Shown: positions 1-8,590 of the stretch, piece by piece
Layout: every line of letters starts with the position of its first letter
How positions within the stretch are numbered: the first letter of the stretch is position 1
Assembly: GCA_963744345.1 (NCBI GenBank)
Contig: CAVUTD010000021.1
Span: forward strand, 1 to 64,000
DNA length: 64,000 nt
Direction of reading: 5' to 3'
Source: DASTFP01 sp963744345
Lineage (GTDB): Bacteria; Verrucomicrobiota; Verrucomicrobiia; Chthoniobacterales; Terrimicrobiaceae
Translations under genes and position numbers: made by a program
Notes under the pieces: model-generated
What the model saw: the letters and a program-made list of their open reading frames with translations, nothing else
What the model was told of the DNA's origin: nothing
Database searches by the model: none

Positions 1-960
1 GCCGAGCGTCGAGGCGAGAGGCACGCCATCGAACGCAATCGGTTCTGAGTGATGGCCCGGTAGAATGAGGGTCGACGGTTGAAGATTGAGCAAACGTTGC
101 AGCGACTTATAAAGCATGGTTGCGCGCTTGCGGGCACCGCTTTGATCTGCGCCGAGGTCCGGCCGTCCCACGCCTCTTAGAAACAACGTGTCTCCCGTGA
201 AGAGAAGCTGTCCTTCGAGAAGATGAGCGTCCGGCTCCGCTTGCCCTTCGAGTAAATAGGAAGTGCTCTCAAGGGTGTGGCCCGGTGTGCGAAGCGCTTT
301 CAGTCCCGTCGCCCCGACCGGTATGAAGTCGCCATCACGAATCGCGATGAAGGGGAATGAGACGCGATCTTGCTCAGGCAAATGCAATTCTGCTGCGCTC
401 ACCTCGGCCAACCGCCGCGACCGCGAGAGATGATCGGCATGAACGTGCGTTTCCACAACCCGCGTAATTCTCCACCCGCGATTCGCCGCGAGTTCGCGAT
501 AAACGTGAGGCTCGAGGGAAGCATCCAGCACGGCAGCCTCCCGCCCTGAGCCGATGAGATATGAGAGGCAGCCTTTGCCGGTACGACGCAATTGAATGAC
601 GTACACGTCCTTTGCCAGGGCGATGTCCGCGGTGTTCCATGCGGTACTCCATGCCGTCATGCCCCCTTCGAGGGTAAAGGCGTCTATGCCTCGCGTCGTC
701 AACTGCTGCGCTGCAACACTCGAGGTTCTGCCCATACCGCAGACGGTGACGACCGGTATCCCTCCCGGCAATTCGACGTGGGCGAGGGCGTTCGGATCGT
801 TTGCCTTCAGCGCGTCGTAGGCATCCACGTGAATGCTGCCGGGGATGAACCACTCGGCACGGTCCGACGGTTTCCGAATGTCGAGAACAGTGACCTTGCG
901 CCCTTCCGCCAGCCAGCGACGCAGTGTTTCGGAATCGATGCTTTGCTTTTCTTCACTCAT
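1..960 (-). CDS. Rhodanese/metallo-beta-lactamase fusion, persulfide dioxygenase-like (partial)
   Basis: The minus-strand frame opens at ATG 958-960 and runs off the window edge, giving 320 codons without a stop. Residues 1-95 form a rhodanese domain with the loop Cys in VCGMGRTS. A metallo-beta-lactamase domain follows with THVHADH, TPGHT, the GDTLFLRGVGRPDL metal-ligand region and LPGHH, as in ETHE1/persulfide dioxygenases. Family knowledge: such enzymes oxidise glutathione persulfide to sulfite, and rhodanese domains move sulfane sulfur. The order rhodanese-then-lactamase is the reverse of the common fusion. The start overlaps the stop of the ArsR-rhodanese gene by ATGA, so the two are translationally coupled. 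The fold is certain; the exact substrate is inferred. Confidence 0.9.
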   Translation of the reverse strand, partial: MSEEKQSIDSETLRRWLAEGRKVTVLDIRKPSDRAEWFIPGSIHVDAYDALKANDPNALAHVELPGGIPVVTVCGMGRTSSVAAQQLTTRGIDAFTLEGGMTAWSTAWNTADIALAKDVYVIQLRRTGKGCLSYLIGSGREAAVLDASLEPHVYRELAANRGWRITRVVETHVHADHLSRSRRLAEVSAAELHLPEQDRVSFPFIAIRDGDFIPVGATGLKALRTPGHTLESTSYLLEGQAEPDAHLLEGQLLFTGDTLFLRGVGRPDLGADQSGARKRATMLYKSLQRLLNLQPSTLILPGHHSEPIAFDGVPLASTLG

Positions 961-1638
961 AGCGTTTGCGCGGTCGTAGTCACGGGCAGACCAAGCGCTT
1001 TCCAATCCGGCAGTCCGATCTCAAGACGCCGCGCCTTGAACCCGTGTGTCGTCAACTCCGTAACAGCGTCGCGGGCATAGACGCAGTAAGGGCCTCTGCA
1101 ATAGGCGACGATTTCCCGTTTCCGCGGCAGCTCCTTCAGGCGCCGCTTGAGATCGCGAATCGGAATCGAGATCGCCCCTTCGATGTGACCCGAGTCGAAC
1201 TCATTCTCCGGGCGCACATCCAAAACAAGGACATCACCGTCTTTGATCCGCTGGCTCAATTGTTCCGCGCTGAGTGGTTCCAGCTTTTCGCGATCACAGA
1301 AAAAAGATTTCACGACTCGATCCACTTCCGCCAATCGCTCTTCGCCGAAAGTCCGTATAGCGCGCCAAATCTCGAAGGCTTTTCCGTCTGCCACCCGATA
1401 AAATTTGCGGGAACCCTCCCGGCGAATCTCGACCATCTGGGCCATTCTCAAAACTTGAAGATGCTGTGAAACATTTGCCACGGGAAGGCCAAGCTCGGAG
1501 GCCAGGTCTTCCACACTCCGCTCGGCCTGCGCCAGCAGATCGATCAACTCGATGCGGTGCTGATGAGCAAGGGCTTTGCCGACCCGCGCGAACTGTTCGT
1601 AGAGCTGATTCTTGAAAATGCGTTTTGCCTCTGTCCAT
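957..1638 (-). CDS. ArsR-family regulator with C-terminal rhodanese domain
   Basis: An N-terminal winged helix (QFARVGKALAHQHRIELIDL, then SVEDLASELGLPVANVSQHL) is followed from about residue 130 by a rhodanese domain with the loop VAYCRGPYCVYA. Proteins of this layout sense or relay sulfane sulfur and repress sulfide-oxidation genes. The natural N terminus lacks an ATG in frame: the frame is open only to a TGA at 1642-1644. ATG 1636-1638 lies one base out of frame, and removing one T from the TTTT run at 1623-1626 would restore a start beginning MDRGKRIFKNQLYEQ. The alternative in-frame start is TTG at 1547, which would cut into the first helix. A sequencing indel or a small real frameshift is therefore likely. 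The gene ends in ATGA overlap with the fusion enzyme it probably controls. Confidence 0.87.
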
Positions 1639-1677
1639 ATTCAATGATTCAATATACTTATTGAATACAGAAGTCAA
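1639..1677 (-). promoter_or_regulatory. Promoter/operator of the ArsR-rhodanese operon
   Basis: ATTCAAT occurs at 1639-1645 and 1647-1653, and its reverse complement ATTGAAT at 1660-1666, giving a perfect ATTCAAT-N6-ATTGAAT dyad at 1647-1666. On the minus strand a TTGACT box (1672-1677) and a TATATT box (1651-1656) can be placed with a short 15-bp spacer. The -10 box lies inside the dyad. A repressor bound there would block polymerase, so autoregulation by the adjacent ArsR protein is the simplest inference. Confidence 0.65.
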
Positions 1678-1837
1678 GTATGCTATCCATATTCATGAGA
1701 TCGGCGTCGGCTTTTACGCTCGCGCTTTTCGGCACTGCGGCGGCTCAGGAGGTTCAACTGGAAGCGGGGCAGACCTTTGGCCACTCCGCCGCCCGTAGCG
1801 CTTCATTAAGGATACAAACCCCCGGAGGGATAAATCT

Positions 1838-2323
1838 ATGAAACCCTTACCACTCACCATATTATCAACGCTTGTCCTCGCACTTGGTGCTCTCGGCCCG
1901 ACAGCTGCATGGGCGCAGGACCCATCCCACACCGATCACATCATGGTCGTCCCGGCTGATCTGAAATGGGCCGATGTGCCGTCGCTGCCAGCTGGTGCGA
2001 AAATTGCCCTGATTGAAGGCCCGTTAAACGAGGCAGTCCCGTTTACCTTCCGCCTCAAGTTTCCCGCCAACTACAAGCTTCCGGCCCACTGGCATCCTGC
2101 GATCGAGCATGTGACTGTAATATCGGGCACCTTCAATATGGGGACGGGAGACAAGCTTGAAATGCAAAAGACAAAGGCACTCACCCCCGGCAGCGCCGCA
2201 ATCATGCAGCCCAAGACCAATCACTTCGCCTGGACAGACAACGAAGCCGAGGTTCAGGTCCATGGTGTAGGCCCTTGGGCGATCAATTATGTAAATCCAG
2301 CGGATGATCCGCGGAAGAAGTAG
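1838..2323 (+). CDS. Secreted cupin-domain protein
   Basis: This 161-residue protein has a classical signal peptide (hydrophobic residues 6-20, cleavage probably after AWA at about residue 26). A single cupin domain follows with the metal-binding pattern PAHWHPAIEHVTV and a distal His in PKTNHFAW. A GGAGGG ribosome-binding site lies 8 bases before the ATG. Such periplasmic cupins are often annotated as DUF4437-like or ChrR-like, but no reaction can be assigned from sequence. It faces away from the rhodanese operon and the roughly 200-bp gap between them holds the operator, so co-regulation is possible. Confidence 0.85.
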   Translation: MKPLPLTILSTLVLALGALGPTAAWAQDPSHTDHIMVVPADLKWADVPSLPAGAKIALIEGPLNEAVPFTFRLKFPANYKLPAHWHPAIEHVTVISGTFNMGTGDKLEMQKTKALTPGSAAIMQPKTNHFAWTDNEAEVQVHGVGPWAINYVNPADDPRKK

Positions 2324-2340
2324 CGTCGCGGAACGCGGAG

Positions 2341-2635
2341 CACGAACTCGCGACCTTGATACGGCAGCGACGCCGGAATGCGAATCGCCTCGGCTTTGCG
2401 GTGCATCTCGCCTACCTGCGATTTCCTGGGCGGGTGCTTGGCCCGAAGGAACATCCTGGCGTTTATCGCTGATCGTCTGGATCGACCCCGACGGCTTCAG
2501 GGACTATGCGTAACGCGAGACTCGCCGGCCCCATGCCAACCTTGACGCCGAACTTCGTCCAGGAGGTGGCAAATGCGCGCGTGGGAGCACATTAACCTAA
2601 CCGGCGATTACACCTGGCGCACCAACAAACTCTGA
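2341..2635 (+). pseudogene. Decayed Tn3-family transposase (tnpA) remnant
   Basis: In three shifting frames the DNA encodes conserved pieces of Tn3-family TnpA. An N-terminal stretch reads ELATLIRQRRRNANRLGFAV and continues HLAYLRFPGRVL; degraded IDPDGFRDYA and RETRR motifs follow. It then joins directly to the extreme C-terminal motif WEHINLTGDYTWRTNKL and its stop. The middle (about 900 residues) is missing and several frameshifts and stops are present. No terminal inverted repeat was seen. Together with the fragment at 8403-8590 it indicates Tn3-type activity on both sides of the YeeE/DUF255 block. Confidence 0.7.
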
Positions 2636-2672
2636 CGGCTCATCCGCCAGGACCTCTCGACGACCAGATTTG

Positions 2673-3938
2673 TCAGTGAGACAGTCTGCTCCCCTTGAGG
2701 AATCTCCTCCGCACGGGCAAGCCAAGGAGAATCCCACCTAGCAGAGCCACTCCGAAGAGCCAGCCCGAAAGCGATGAGGCGTGAATCCCCGAAAGCAACG
2801 TGCCGATCGTACAGCCAAAGGAGACCATTGCTCCCCAACCCAGAAATACGCCTCCCAAGAGTGCCAGAAAAGCCCCCGAGGGCGAAGGCCATTCGAATTC
2901 AAACTCGCCCGCCAGGAGTGCAGACCCCAGCGAACCAAGAACGAGGGCGCATACAAAAAGAAATCCTCGCGAGAACAGACCTTCCCCCGGACGCGACGCG
3001 CAACCACGAATTGCGTCAAGCCCCTCCATCCTCTCGGGAAGCAGCGCAAAATGGTTACCGAGAAATCGCGCCACGCGCGACAACTCGGATGTCACACCCA
3101 AAGGCTCGGTCCGCAACAGAACGGCAGCAGCAAGAAGACCGACAATCAGCCCTCCGACCCATGCAGGCCAGCGGTTGAAGAGAATCTTCCGGAGAGTGGA
3201 TTCGGCTGGAGTTCCCGGCCCCTGAGCCGGGTTCGATGCAGCCCGCCTTCGTACAGCCCAAACAAGAAAACCGAGCGCTGCCAACTGAAGCAACAACGCG
3301 CCACCAAAACCGAATTTGCCGGGCAGCCAGACAAGAGGTTTCGCGCTGACAAGCGCAAGATAGAGAGGATTCCACGTCAGGAAACCCGCAAGAAATCCCA
3401 GAATGCTGCCGATCAGCGCGAAAAGGCAAACCAGAGAACCTTCGCCGAGCCGGTAGAAGTGCGCGCTGATGCAGGAGCCGCTCACGCCCATTCCGAGCCC
3501 AAAGGCCAGCCCGCCAAGGACTAGATTCCAGCCCACAGGAACAATGTGCGCCTTCGGCGGAAGGTGACCCGCAAAGGGGTCCACAATCCATGCGCCAGTG
3601 ACGACATGATAGCCAATCAACCCGACGCCCAATGCCAAGAGAATGGCCAGCACCCCACGAGGTTCCCGCCGTTCGAAAAAGTCGCGGAAATTGCAGAGAA
3701 AGCAAAACCGGGTCCGCTGCAAGACCCACCCGAACACCGCACCGGCGATCCAGGAAAACGCCGCTTCACGCCCCATCGCCGCGTGAATTCCATAAGCGGC
3801 GACGATAATCCCTAGAACGATCAGCCCACCCGTAGCCCGAACAACAGGGCGAAAACGCGGCGCTGAATGGGCGCCCTGCACCGCATCTTTACATTCTACC
3901 CCGGATGGAATCCTATTTGCCTGTCCAGACAGTGCCAC
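2673..3938 (-). CDS. YeeE/YedE family sulfur transporter
   Basis: This 421-residue polytopic membrane protein has about ten hydrophobic segments and the family's conserved cysteine signatures: RTRFCFLCNFRDFFERREPR near residue 75, GMGVSGSCISAHFYRLGEG near 150 and SFGCTIGTLLSGIHASSLSG near 375. YeeE/YedE (DUF395, TsuA-like) proteins import thiosulfate or related sulfur species through these Cys residues. The listed ATG overlaps the end of the upstream rhodanese gene by 26 bases, which supports an operon; a GTG about 20 codons further in is an alternative start. The neighbouring rhodanese makes thiosulfate/persulfide chemistry the likely context. Confidence 0.88.
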   Translation of the reverse strand: MALSGQANRIPSGVECKDAVQGAHSAPRFRPVVRATGGLIVLGIIVAAYGIHAAMGREAAFSWIAGAVFGWVLQRTRFCFLCNFRDFFERREPRGVLAILLALGVGLIGYHVVTGAWIVDPFAGHLPPKAHIVPVGWNLVLGGLAFGLGMGVSGSCISAHFYRLGEGSLVCLFALIGSILGFLAGFLTWNPLYLALVSAKPLVWLPGKFGFGGALLLQLAALGFLVWAVRRRAASNPAQGPGTPAESTLRKILFNRWPAWVGGLIVGLLAAAVLLRTEPLGVTSELSRVARFLGNHFALLPERMEGLDAIRGCASRPGEGLFSRGFLFVCALVLGSLGSALLAGEFEFEWPSPSGAFLALLGGVFLGWGAMVSFGCTIGTLLSGIHASSLSGWLFGVALLGGILLGLPVRRRFLKGSRLSH

Positions 3939-4836
3939 TTGGGTTGTTTATGGGCACCCCCACGGCGTTGCCATATTCGGTCCAAGAACCGTCATATTGC
4001 TTGGCATCGTAGCCTAAAAGCTCGCTCAGAACGAACCAACTATGCGCTGAGCGCTCGCCAATGCGGCAATAGACGATCACCGGCTTCGATCCGTCCACCC
4101 CTTTTTCCCCGTAAATTTTCTTAAGCTCCTCGACACTCTTAAATGTGCCGTCCGCGTCATTGACAGAAGTCTTCCAAGGCACATTGATCGCCCCTGGAAC
4201 GTGCCCGGCCCGTATCGCGAGTTCCTGAATTCCCGGAGGCGCGATGATCTTTCCAGAGTATTCATCTGGCGAACGAATATCAACCAACGTGGCGCCTTCT
4301 TTGCCCTCGGCGATTGCCACGACTTCGGGCAATCGAGCCCGCAGGTTGCCGTTCACCTCTTTGACCGTGTATTTCGTCGCGGAAATGCTGGGTGCGGTGG
4401 TATCAAGCGGTCGCTTTTCAAGTTCCCACTTTTTGCGGCCGCCATCGACAAGTTTCACGTTGTCGTGGCCATAGAGCTTGAAAATCCAGGCGCCCCAAGC
4501 GGCAAACCAGTTGTTATTATCGCCGTAGAGGACGACTTCCGTTTCGGGCGTAAGACCAAGCTTCGACGCCAAAGCCTCAAATTGTTCCTTCGAAACGATG
4601 TCCCGCCGAGGATTGTCCACCAAATCGGTATGCCATTTCACATTTGCTGCCCCGGGAATGTGGCCCTGCTCATAGACACCCGGCTCAACGCTCACTTCTA
4701 CAATGCGCACTTTCGGGTTTTCGAGATTCTTCGAAAGCCACTCTGTGGTCACGAGCGGGCTTTTTTCACTGGATTTCTCGGCTTGAACGGCCGTTGCCGC
4801 CGCCAGCGCCAGAAGGGATGCTAGAAGGATTTTCAT
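3913..4836 (-). CDS. Secreted tandem-domain thiosulfate/3-mercaptopyruvate sulfurtransferase
   Basis: Two rhodanese domains follow a signal peptide (MKILLASLLALAAATAVQA). The N-terminal domain is inactive-looking (LYGDNNNWFA in the loop), and the second carries the catalytic loop YCRIGERSAHSW. This is the SseA-type arrangement in which only domain 2 is catalytic. It probably transfers sulfane sulfur in the periplasm from thiosulfate or mercaptopyruvate to a thiol acceptor. The ATG at 4836 was preferred because it places the signal peptide at the N terminus; an upstream in-frame ATG at 4878 would add 14 residues before it. It leads the two-gene unit with the YeeE transporter. Confidence 0.92.
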   Translation of the reverse strand: MKILLASLLALAAATAVQAEKSSEKSPLVTTEWLSKNLENPKVRIVEVSVEPGVYEQGHIPGAANVKWHTDLVDNPRRDIVSKEQFEALASKLGLTPETEVVLYGDNNNWFAAWGAWIFKLYGHDNVKLVDGGRKKWELEKRPLDTTAPSISATKYTVKEVNGNLRARLPEVVAIAEGKEGATLVDIRSPDEYSGKIIAPPGIQELAIRAGHVPGAINVPWKTSVNDADGTFKSVEELKKIYGEKGVDGSKPVIVYCRIGERSAHSWFVLSELLGYDAKQYDGSWTEYGNAVGVPINNPSGTVWTGK

Positions 4837-5266
4837 GGTTTGTCTTGTTACGCCGCTCCACTGGCCCGGATGCATCATTAGGTCTGGGTCGCCTCCGGGT
4901 AGCCAACATAGGGTAAATCGAGTCTTCAGGTTTTGTCGAAACGGATCTTCGTTCTTGTTTCAATCTGCACCAAACGATCGTCATGCGATCCGCACCGAAC
5001 CAAATTTCAACCCGCGGACCTGGCGCCGGACAATTTCCAGCCAAGCCTCCGAGTCAGATATGATGAATGCCGAGGTCTCCCACTGGCCCGCAATGGTTGC
5101 ACCATTCGCCTCTCAGGATGTCACACGACGACGGCCCCCGGAACGCAGAACAATCGTATTTGACAAAAACTCAAGAGATAATTGCCGTCGCGATATAGAA
5201 TTTGGAAGCTTCGCCTCGGAGTTGAAGTCGGATCAAAGTCCGGCAGCAACGGGAAGCCCCTTTCAG
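4837..5266. other. Intergenic region between divergent genes
   Basis: This 430-base stretch lies between the divergently transcribed rhodanese and DUF255 genes. The DUF255 frame is open through it, but the implied residues have no resemblance to the family and precede a good signal-peptide-like start at 5267. It most likely holds the two divergent promoters; no convincing box pair with correct spacing was found. Confidence 0.5.
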
Positions 5267-7495
5267 ATGAGCCACGCCCGCCTTCGTTCAGCAAGGTACA
5301 TCGTCCGGAAAGCCGGGACGGCCGTCTGGCTTTCCCTCATGATCTTGCCTTCCGTTGCAAGCTCGGAGAATCGGCTCGCGGAAGAGAAGTCACCCTATCT
5401 TTTGCAGCATAGGGACAATCCGGTGGATTGGTACCCGTGGGGAAAAGAGGCGTTCGACCGCGCGAGACAGGAGAACAAACCTGTCTTTGTCTCCATCGGG
5501 TATTCGACCTGCCACTGGTGCCACGTCATGGCCCGCGAGTCCTTCGAGAATCCGCAAACCGCCAAGCTGCTCAATGAACACTTTGTCAACGTGAAGGTGG
5601 ACCGCGAAGAACGTCCGGACGTGGACCGGTTCTGCATGGCATTCGTGCAGGCGACCAGTGGGTCCGGGGGCTGGCCGATGAATGTATGGATGACTCCCGA
5701 AGGCGAACCGTTTTTCGGCGGCACCTACTTTCCGCCGGACGATCGACCTGGTCAGCCGGGTTTTCCGTCCGTAATCCGCCGCGTTGCCGAGGAATGGAAA
5801 TCCAGCGAGGTTGAGATTCGAGCCCATGGCGGGAAGGTGATCGACGCGCTCCGAAGCAGCGCCGCACCTCCGGCTTCCGAGGGATCAGAAGACATCCTGC
5901 GCTCCGCGTACGAAGAATTCGTCCGCAACTACGATCCGGAATGGGGCGGCTTTGGAACAGGGGAACAATTCCCGCGAGCCAGCGTATTTAACTTTCTTCT
6001 GCGGCTGCACGCGACCGCCCCGACGTCTCCAGAAGGCAAGGCGGCTCTGGAGATGACACGGAACACCCTGCACAAAATGGCCAGCGGCGGAATCCGCGAT
6101 CATATCGGCGGAGGTTTTCACCGCTACGCGGTGGACAGAGCCTGGCGTGTCCCACATTTCGAAAAAATGCTCTGCGACCAGGCCCAACTCGCGGTCACCT
6201 ATTGCGAAGCCTGGCAAATCACCGGCGATCCGCTTTTCCTGGACGTCGCGCGGGGCACACTCGAATACGTGCTACGCGAATTGACTCATCCCGAAGGAGG
6301 TTTTTTCTCAGCCGCGGACGCCGAGAGCCTTGTCGCACACGGCGGCGCCAGACACGCCGAAGGCGCGTTCTATTTGTGGACCGCCGCTGAGATTAGCGAT
6401 GCGCTTGGCCCCGAGGAGGCGCGAATATTCGCCTTTCACTACGGTGTGCAATCCGCGGGAAATGTGCCCGATCCCTACGATCCGCGCGGCGAATTTCGAG
6501 GCAGGAACGTCCTTATCGAACGCCAGTCCGTCGCAGAATCCGCCCGGCAACTCGGTCTTACCGAGGATGCGGCCAGACAGTCGCTGGCCTCCAGCAAAGA
6601 AAGGCTTTTCGCCCTTCGCGACAGCAGGCCGCCTCCCGGCCGGGACGAAAAGGTCCTGGCCGGCTGGAATGGTCTCATGATTTCCGCTTTTGCCCGGGTT
6701 GGCGTAGCTCTCAACGACGCGCGATACGCCCGTGCAGCCGCGAGCGCCGCACGGTTTGTTCGCAATCGTCTTTACGATGCGAAGACCGGAACCCTGCGCC
6801 GATCCTGGAAGGAGGGGACCGCCCAGATTCCGGGCTTCGCGGAAGACTATGCATTTCTTATCCAGGCGCTGCTCGATCTTTACCAAGCCAGCGCCGATTC
6901 CGAAGCACTGGAATGGGCCATCGCGCTTCAAAGAAAGCAGGATGAGCTCTTCTGGGATGCCACGTCCGGCGGCTACTTCGAGAGTTCAGCTGAGGATCAG
7001 CTTGTCAAAGTCCGCCTCAAACAGGATCACGATGGCGCCGAACCTTCCGCGAACTCGGTTAGCGCGCTCAATCTGCTGCGCTTGTCACGCATGCTGCATG
7101 AAGAGCACTATGCAAACCGCGCCAAAGACATTTTCTCCACCTTCTCCGCCGCATCGCAGAACGCGCCCGCGACTGCCCCTCAAATGCTTGCCGCATTGCA
7201 GTTCTCACGGAGCAAACCGCGCCAAGCCGTGATTGCAGGAGACCCGCAGCAACAGGCAACCAGGCTGTTTGTCCATAGCATTCTGCGCGATTTCCACCCG
7301 GATCTCGTGGTGCTCTATGCCGAGGACGCCAATGCGCTTTCCGGAGACGCTGCACAAGCCCTCGCCGCCATGCGACCCATCCAGGGAAGGCCTGCTCTCT
7401 ACCTATGCGAAAACTTTACCTGCCGCGCGCCTGTCACCTCGCCGGAGGACGCGCGCCGACTACTCGATCGCATTCGGGAGAAGAGTTTGGACTAA
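5267..7495 (+). CDS. DUF255 thioredoxin-fold protein (YyaL/SSP411 family), exported form
   Basis: This 742-residue protein starts with the family signature RLAEEKSPYLLQHRDNPVDW, then a thioredoxin-like domain with the redox motif STCHWCHVM (Cys82 and Cys85). A long alpha/alpha-toroid glycosidase-like region follows (GGFHRYAVDRAWRVPHFEKM, CDQAQL, DEKVLAGWNGLMISAF). Length and motif order match full-length family members. A basic, then hydrophobic N-terminal segment (residues 10-32) suggests export, which is less common in the family. The biochemical role of the family is unresolved. The Trx fold next to sulfur-handling genes suggests thiol redox work, but that is inference. Confidence 0.9.
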   Translation: MSHARLRSARYIVRKAGTAVWLSLMILPSVASSENRLAEEKSPYLLQHRDNPVDWYPWGKEAFDRARQENKPVFVSIGYSTCHWCHVMARESFENPQTAKLLNEHFVNVKVDREERPDVDRFCMAFVQATSGSGGWPMNVWMTPEGEPFFGGTYFPPDDRPGQPGFPSVIRRVAEEWKSSEVEIRAHGGKVIDALRSSAAPPASEGSEDILRSAYEEFVRNYDPEWGGFGTGEQFPRASVFNFLLRLHATAPTSPEGKAALEMTRNTLHKMASGGIRDHIGGGFHRYAVDRAWRVPHFEKMLCDQAQLAVTYCEAWQITGDPLFLDVARGTLEYVLRELTHPEGGFFSAADAESLVAHGGARHAEGAFYLWTAAEISDALGPEEARIFAFHYGVQSAGNVPDPYDPRGEFRGRNVLIERQSVAESARQLGLTEDAARQSLASSKERLFALRDSRPPPGRDEKVLAGWNGLMISAFARVGVALNDARYARAAASAARFVRNRLYDAKTGTLRRSWKEGTAQIPGFAEDYAFLIQALLDLYQASADSEALEWAIALQRKQDELFWDATSGGYFESSAEDQLVKVRLKQDHDGAEPSANSVSALNLLRLSRMLHEEHYANRAKDIFSTFSAASQNAPATAPQMLAALQFSRSKPRQAVIAGDPQQQATRLFVHSILRDFHPDLVVLYAEDANALSGDAAQALAAMRPIQGRPALYLCENFTCRAPVTSPEDARRLLDRIREKSLD

Positions 7496-7881
7496 AATCT
7501 TCGATTCTGTCACCAGCGGCGAAGGCATGGCCGATCTTTTCCCTCTTCTGCGCCGTTGGCTCTCGTTATATAAAAGCTCACGGATTACATAGCTACGAAA
7601 TACCGGCTCATGAAGAGATCTACGGGGTTTGGCCGAGAATCCTTGCCAGCAGGCCGAGGTGAGTTCCTGCAAGACTGAAAGCTGATCTTGCTGATCTCGC
7701 GCTGCCGCAGCAATCAGCCGCTCCACAAGCGGATCCTCACTCACGCCGGCGCTCCCTCCACTTCCTTGTGGCTTTTGTCCCGGTTCGACCGCCGGAGCAA
7801 AGCGGCTACTTCTCCGCCAACAGCTTCTTGGCTTCCTTCAGCTCGGCGGTGCGCGTCTCGTCCGGGTTCGCGCTCGCCAAA
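7496..7881. other. Rearranged region with small minus-strand gene scraps
   Basis: No intact gene. On the minus strand a GTG at 7742-7744 follows a GGAGGG box by 8 bases and opens a frame beginning MSEDPLVERLIAAAARDQQD, which then runs into the tail of the DUF255 gene. Just upstream another minus-strand frame ends TAELKEAKKLLAEK and stop. Both look like genuine but unrecognised gene ends brought together by recombination. Neither could be assigned to a family. Confidence 0.35.
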
Positions 7882-8402
7882 CGCGCTTACTTGCTCGACT
7901 TCGAGGTGAATCGTGAAGCCGCGGCGCGCTACGGTCTGCGCGTCGGCGACATCAACGACATCATCGAGAGCGCCATCGGCGGCAAGACGATCGCTACGAC
8001 CGTCGAGGGGCGCGAACGTTATCCGATCAACGTCCGCTACGCCCGCGATTTTCGGGAAGAACTCGACGCTCTCAAGCGGGTGCTGGTGCCGACACCCACC
8101 GGCGCGCAGGTGCCCATCTCGCTGCTTGCGGACATTAGTTACAAAACTGGCCCGCCTTCCATCCGCAACGAAAACGCGCAGCTTGTGGGGTTGTCTTTGT
8201 GGACATAACCACCGACGACATCGCGGGCTACGTCAAAGCCGCCGCCGAGCGCGTCCGCGAACGTGTGCAATTTCCGCCCGGCTAATACATCCGGTGGGCG
8301 GGGCAATTCGAATATCTCAAAGCCGCGGAAGCTCGGCTCGAAGTCGTTGTCCCGTTCATGCTGCTCATCATTTTCGTTCTCATCTACATGAACACGCAGT
8401 GC
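7882..8402 (+). pseudogene. Fragment of CusA/CzcA heavy-metal RND efflux pump
   Basis: The frame encodes the periplasmic-loop-to-membrane portion of a heavy-metal RND transporter: LDFEVNREAAARYGLRVGDI, DIIESAIGGKTIATTVEGRE, PTPTGAQVPISLLADISYKT, then, after a frameshift near 8197 and a TAA at 8283-8285, WAGQFEYLKAAEARLEVVVP and IIFVLIYMNTQ. Both ends of the gene are absent. The right break abuts a Tn3 tnpA fragment at about 8403. It is clearly similar to the larger fragment at 15.1-16.6 kb, so two related pumps once existed here. Confidence 0.85.
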
Positions 8403-8590
8403 AATCCATTTGCTTCAGCAGAAGGGCCGAAGCATTTCCGACGAGCTGCTGGTTCATCTCTCACCTTTGGGGTGGGAGCACATCAATTTGACCGGAGATT
8501 ACATTTGGCACGCAAATCGACGGGTTGCGAAAGGTTCTTTCCGACCACTAAGGCAGCCACGGGAGACTGCCGCTCGCTGGTTTGAAACCG
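8403..8590 (+). pseudogene. C-terminal fragment of Tn3-family transposase
   Basis: The frame reads LLQQKGRSISDELLVHLSPL, WEHINLTGDYIWHANRRVAK and GSFRPLRQP, which is the canonical C terminus of Tn3-family TnpA. It begins exactly where the cusA fragment ends and continues past the usual end of TnpA into unrelated sequence. It differs from the fragment at 2341-2635, so two different Tn3-like elements contributed. No 38-bp terminal inverted repeat was recognised downstream. Confidence 0.75.

Noticed and set aside
374..853. Minus-strand 159-codon frame
   Set aside because: Arg/Ser-rich shadow of the rhodanese/lactamase fusion in another register.
5160..5182. TTGACA ... GATAAT promoter upstream of DUF255
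   Set aside because: The spacer is only 11 bases, too short for a sigma-70 promoter.
4835..5266. Long N-terminal extension of the DUF255 protein
   Set aside because: Residues have no family similarity and would bury the signal-like segment; start taken at 5267.
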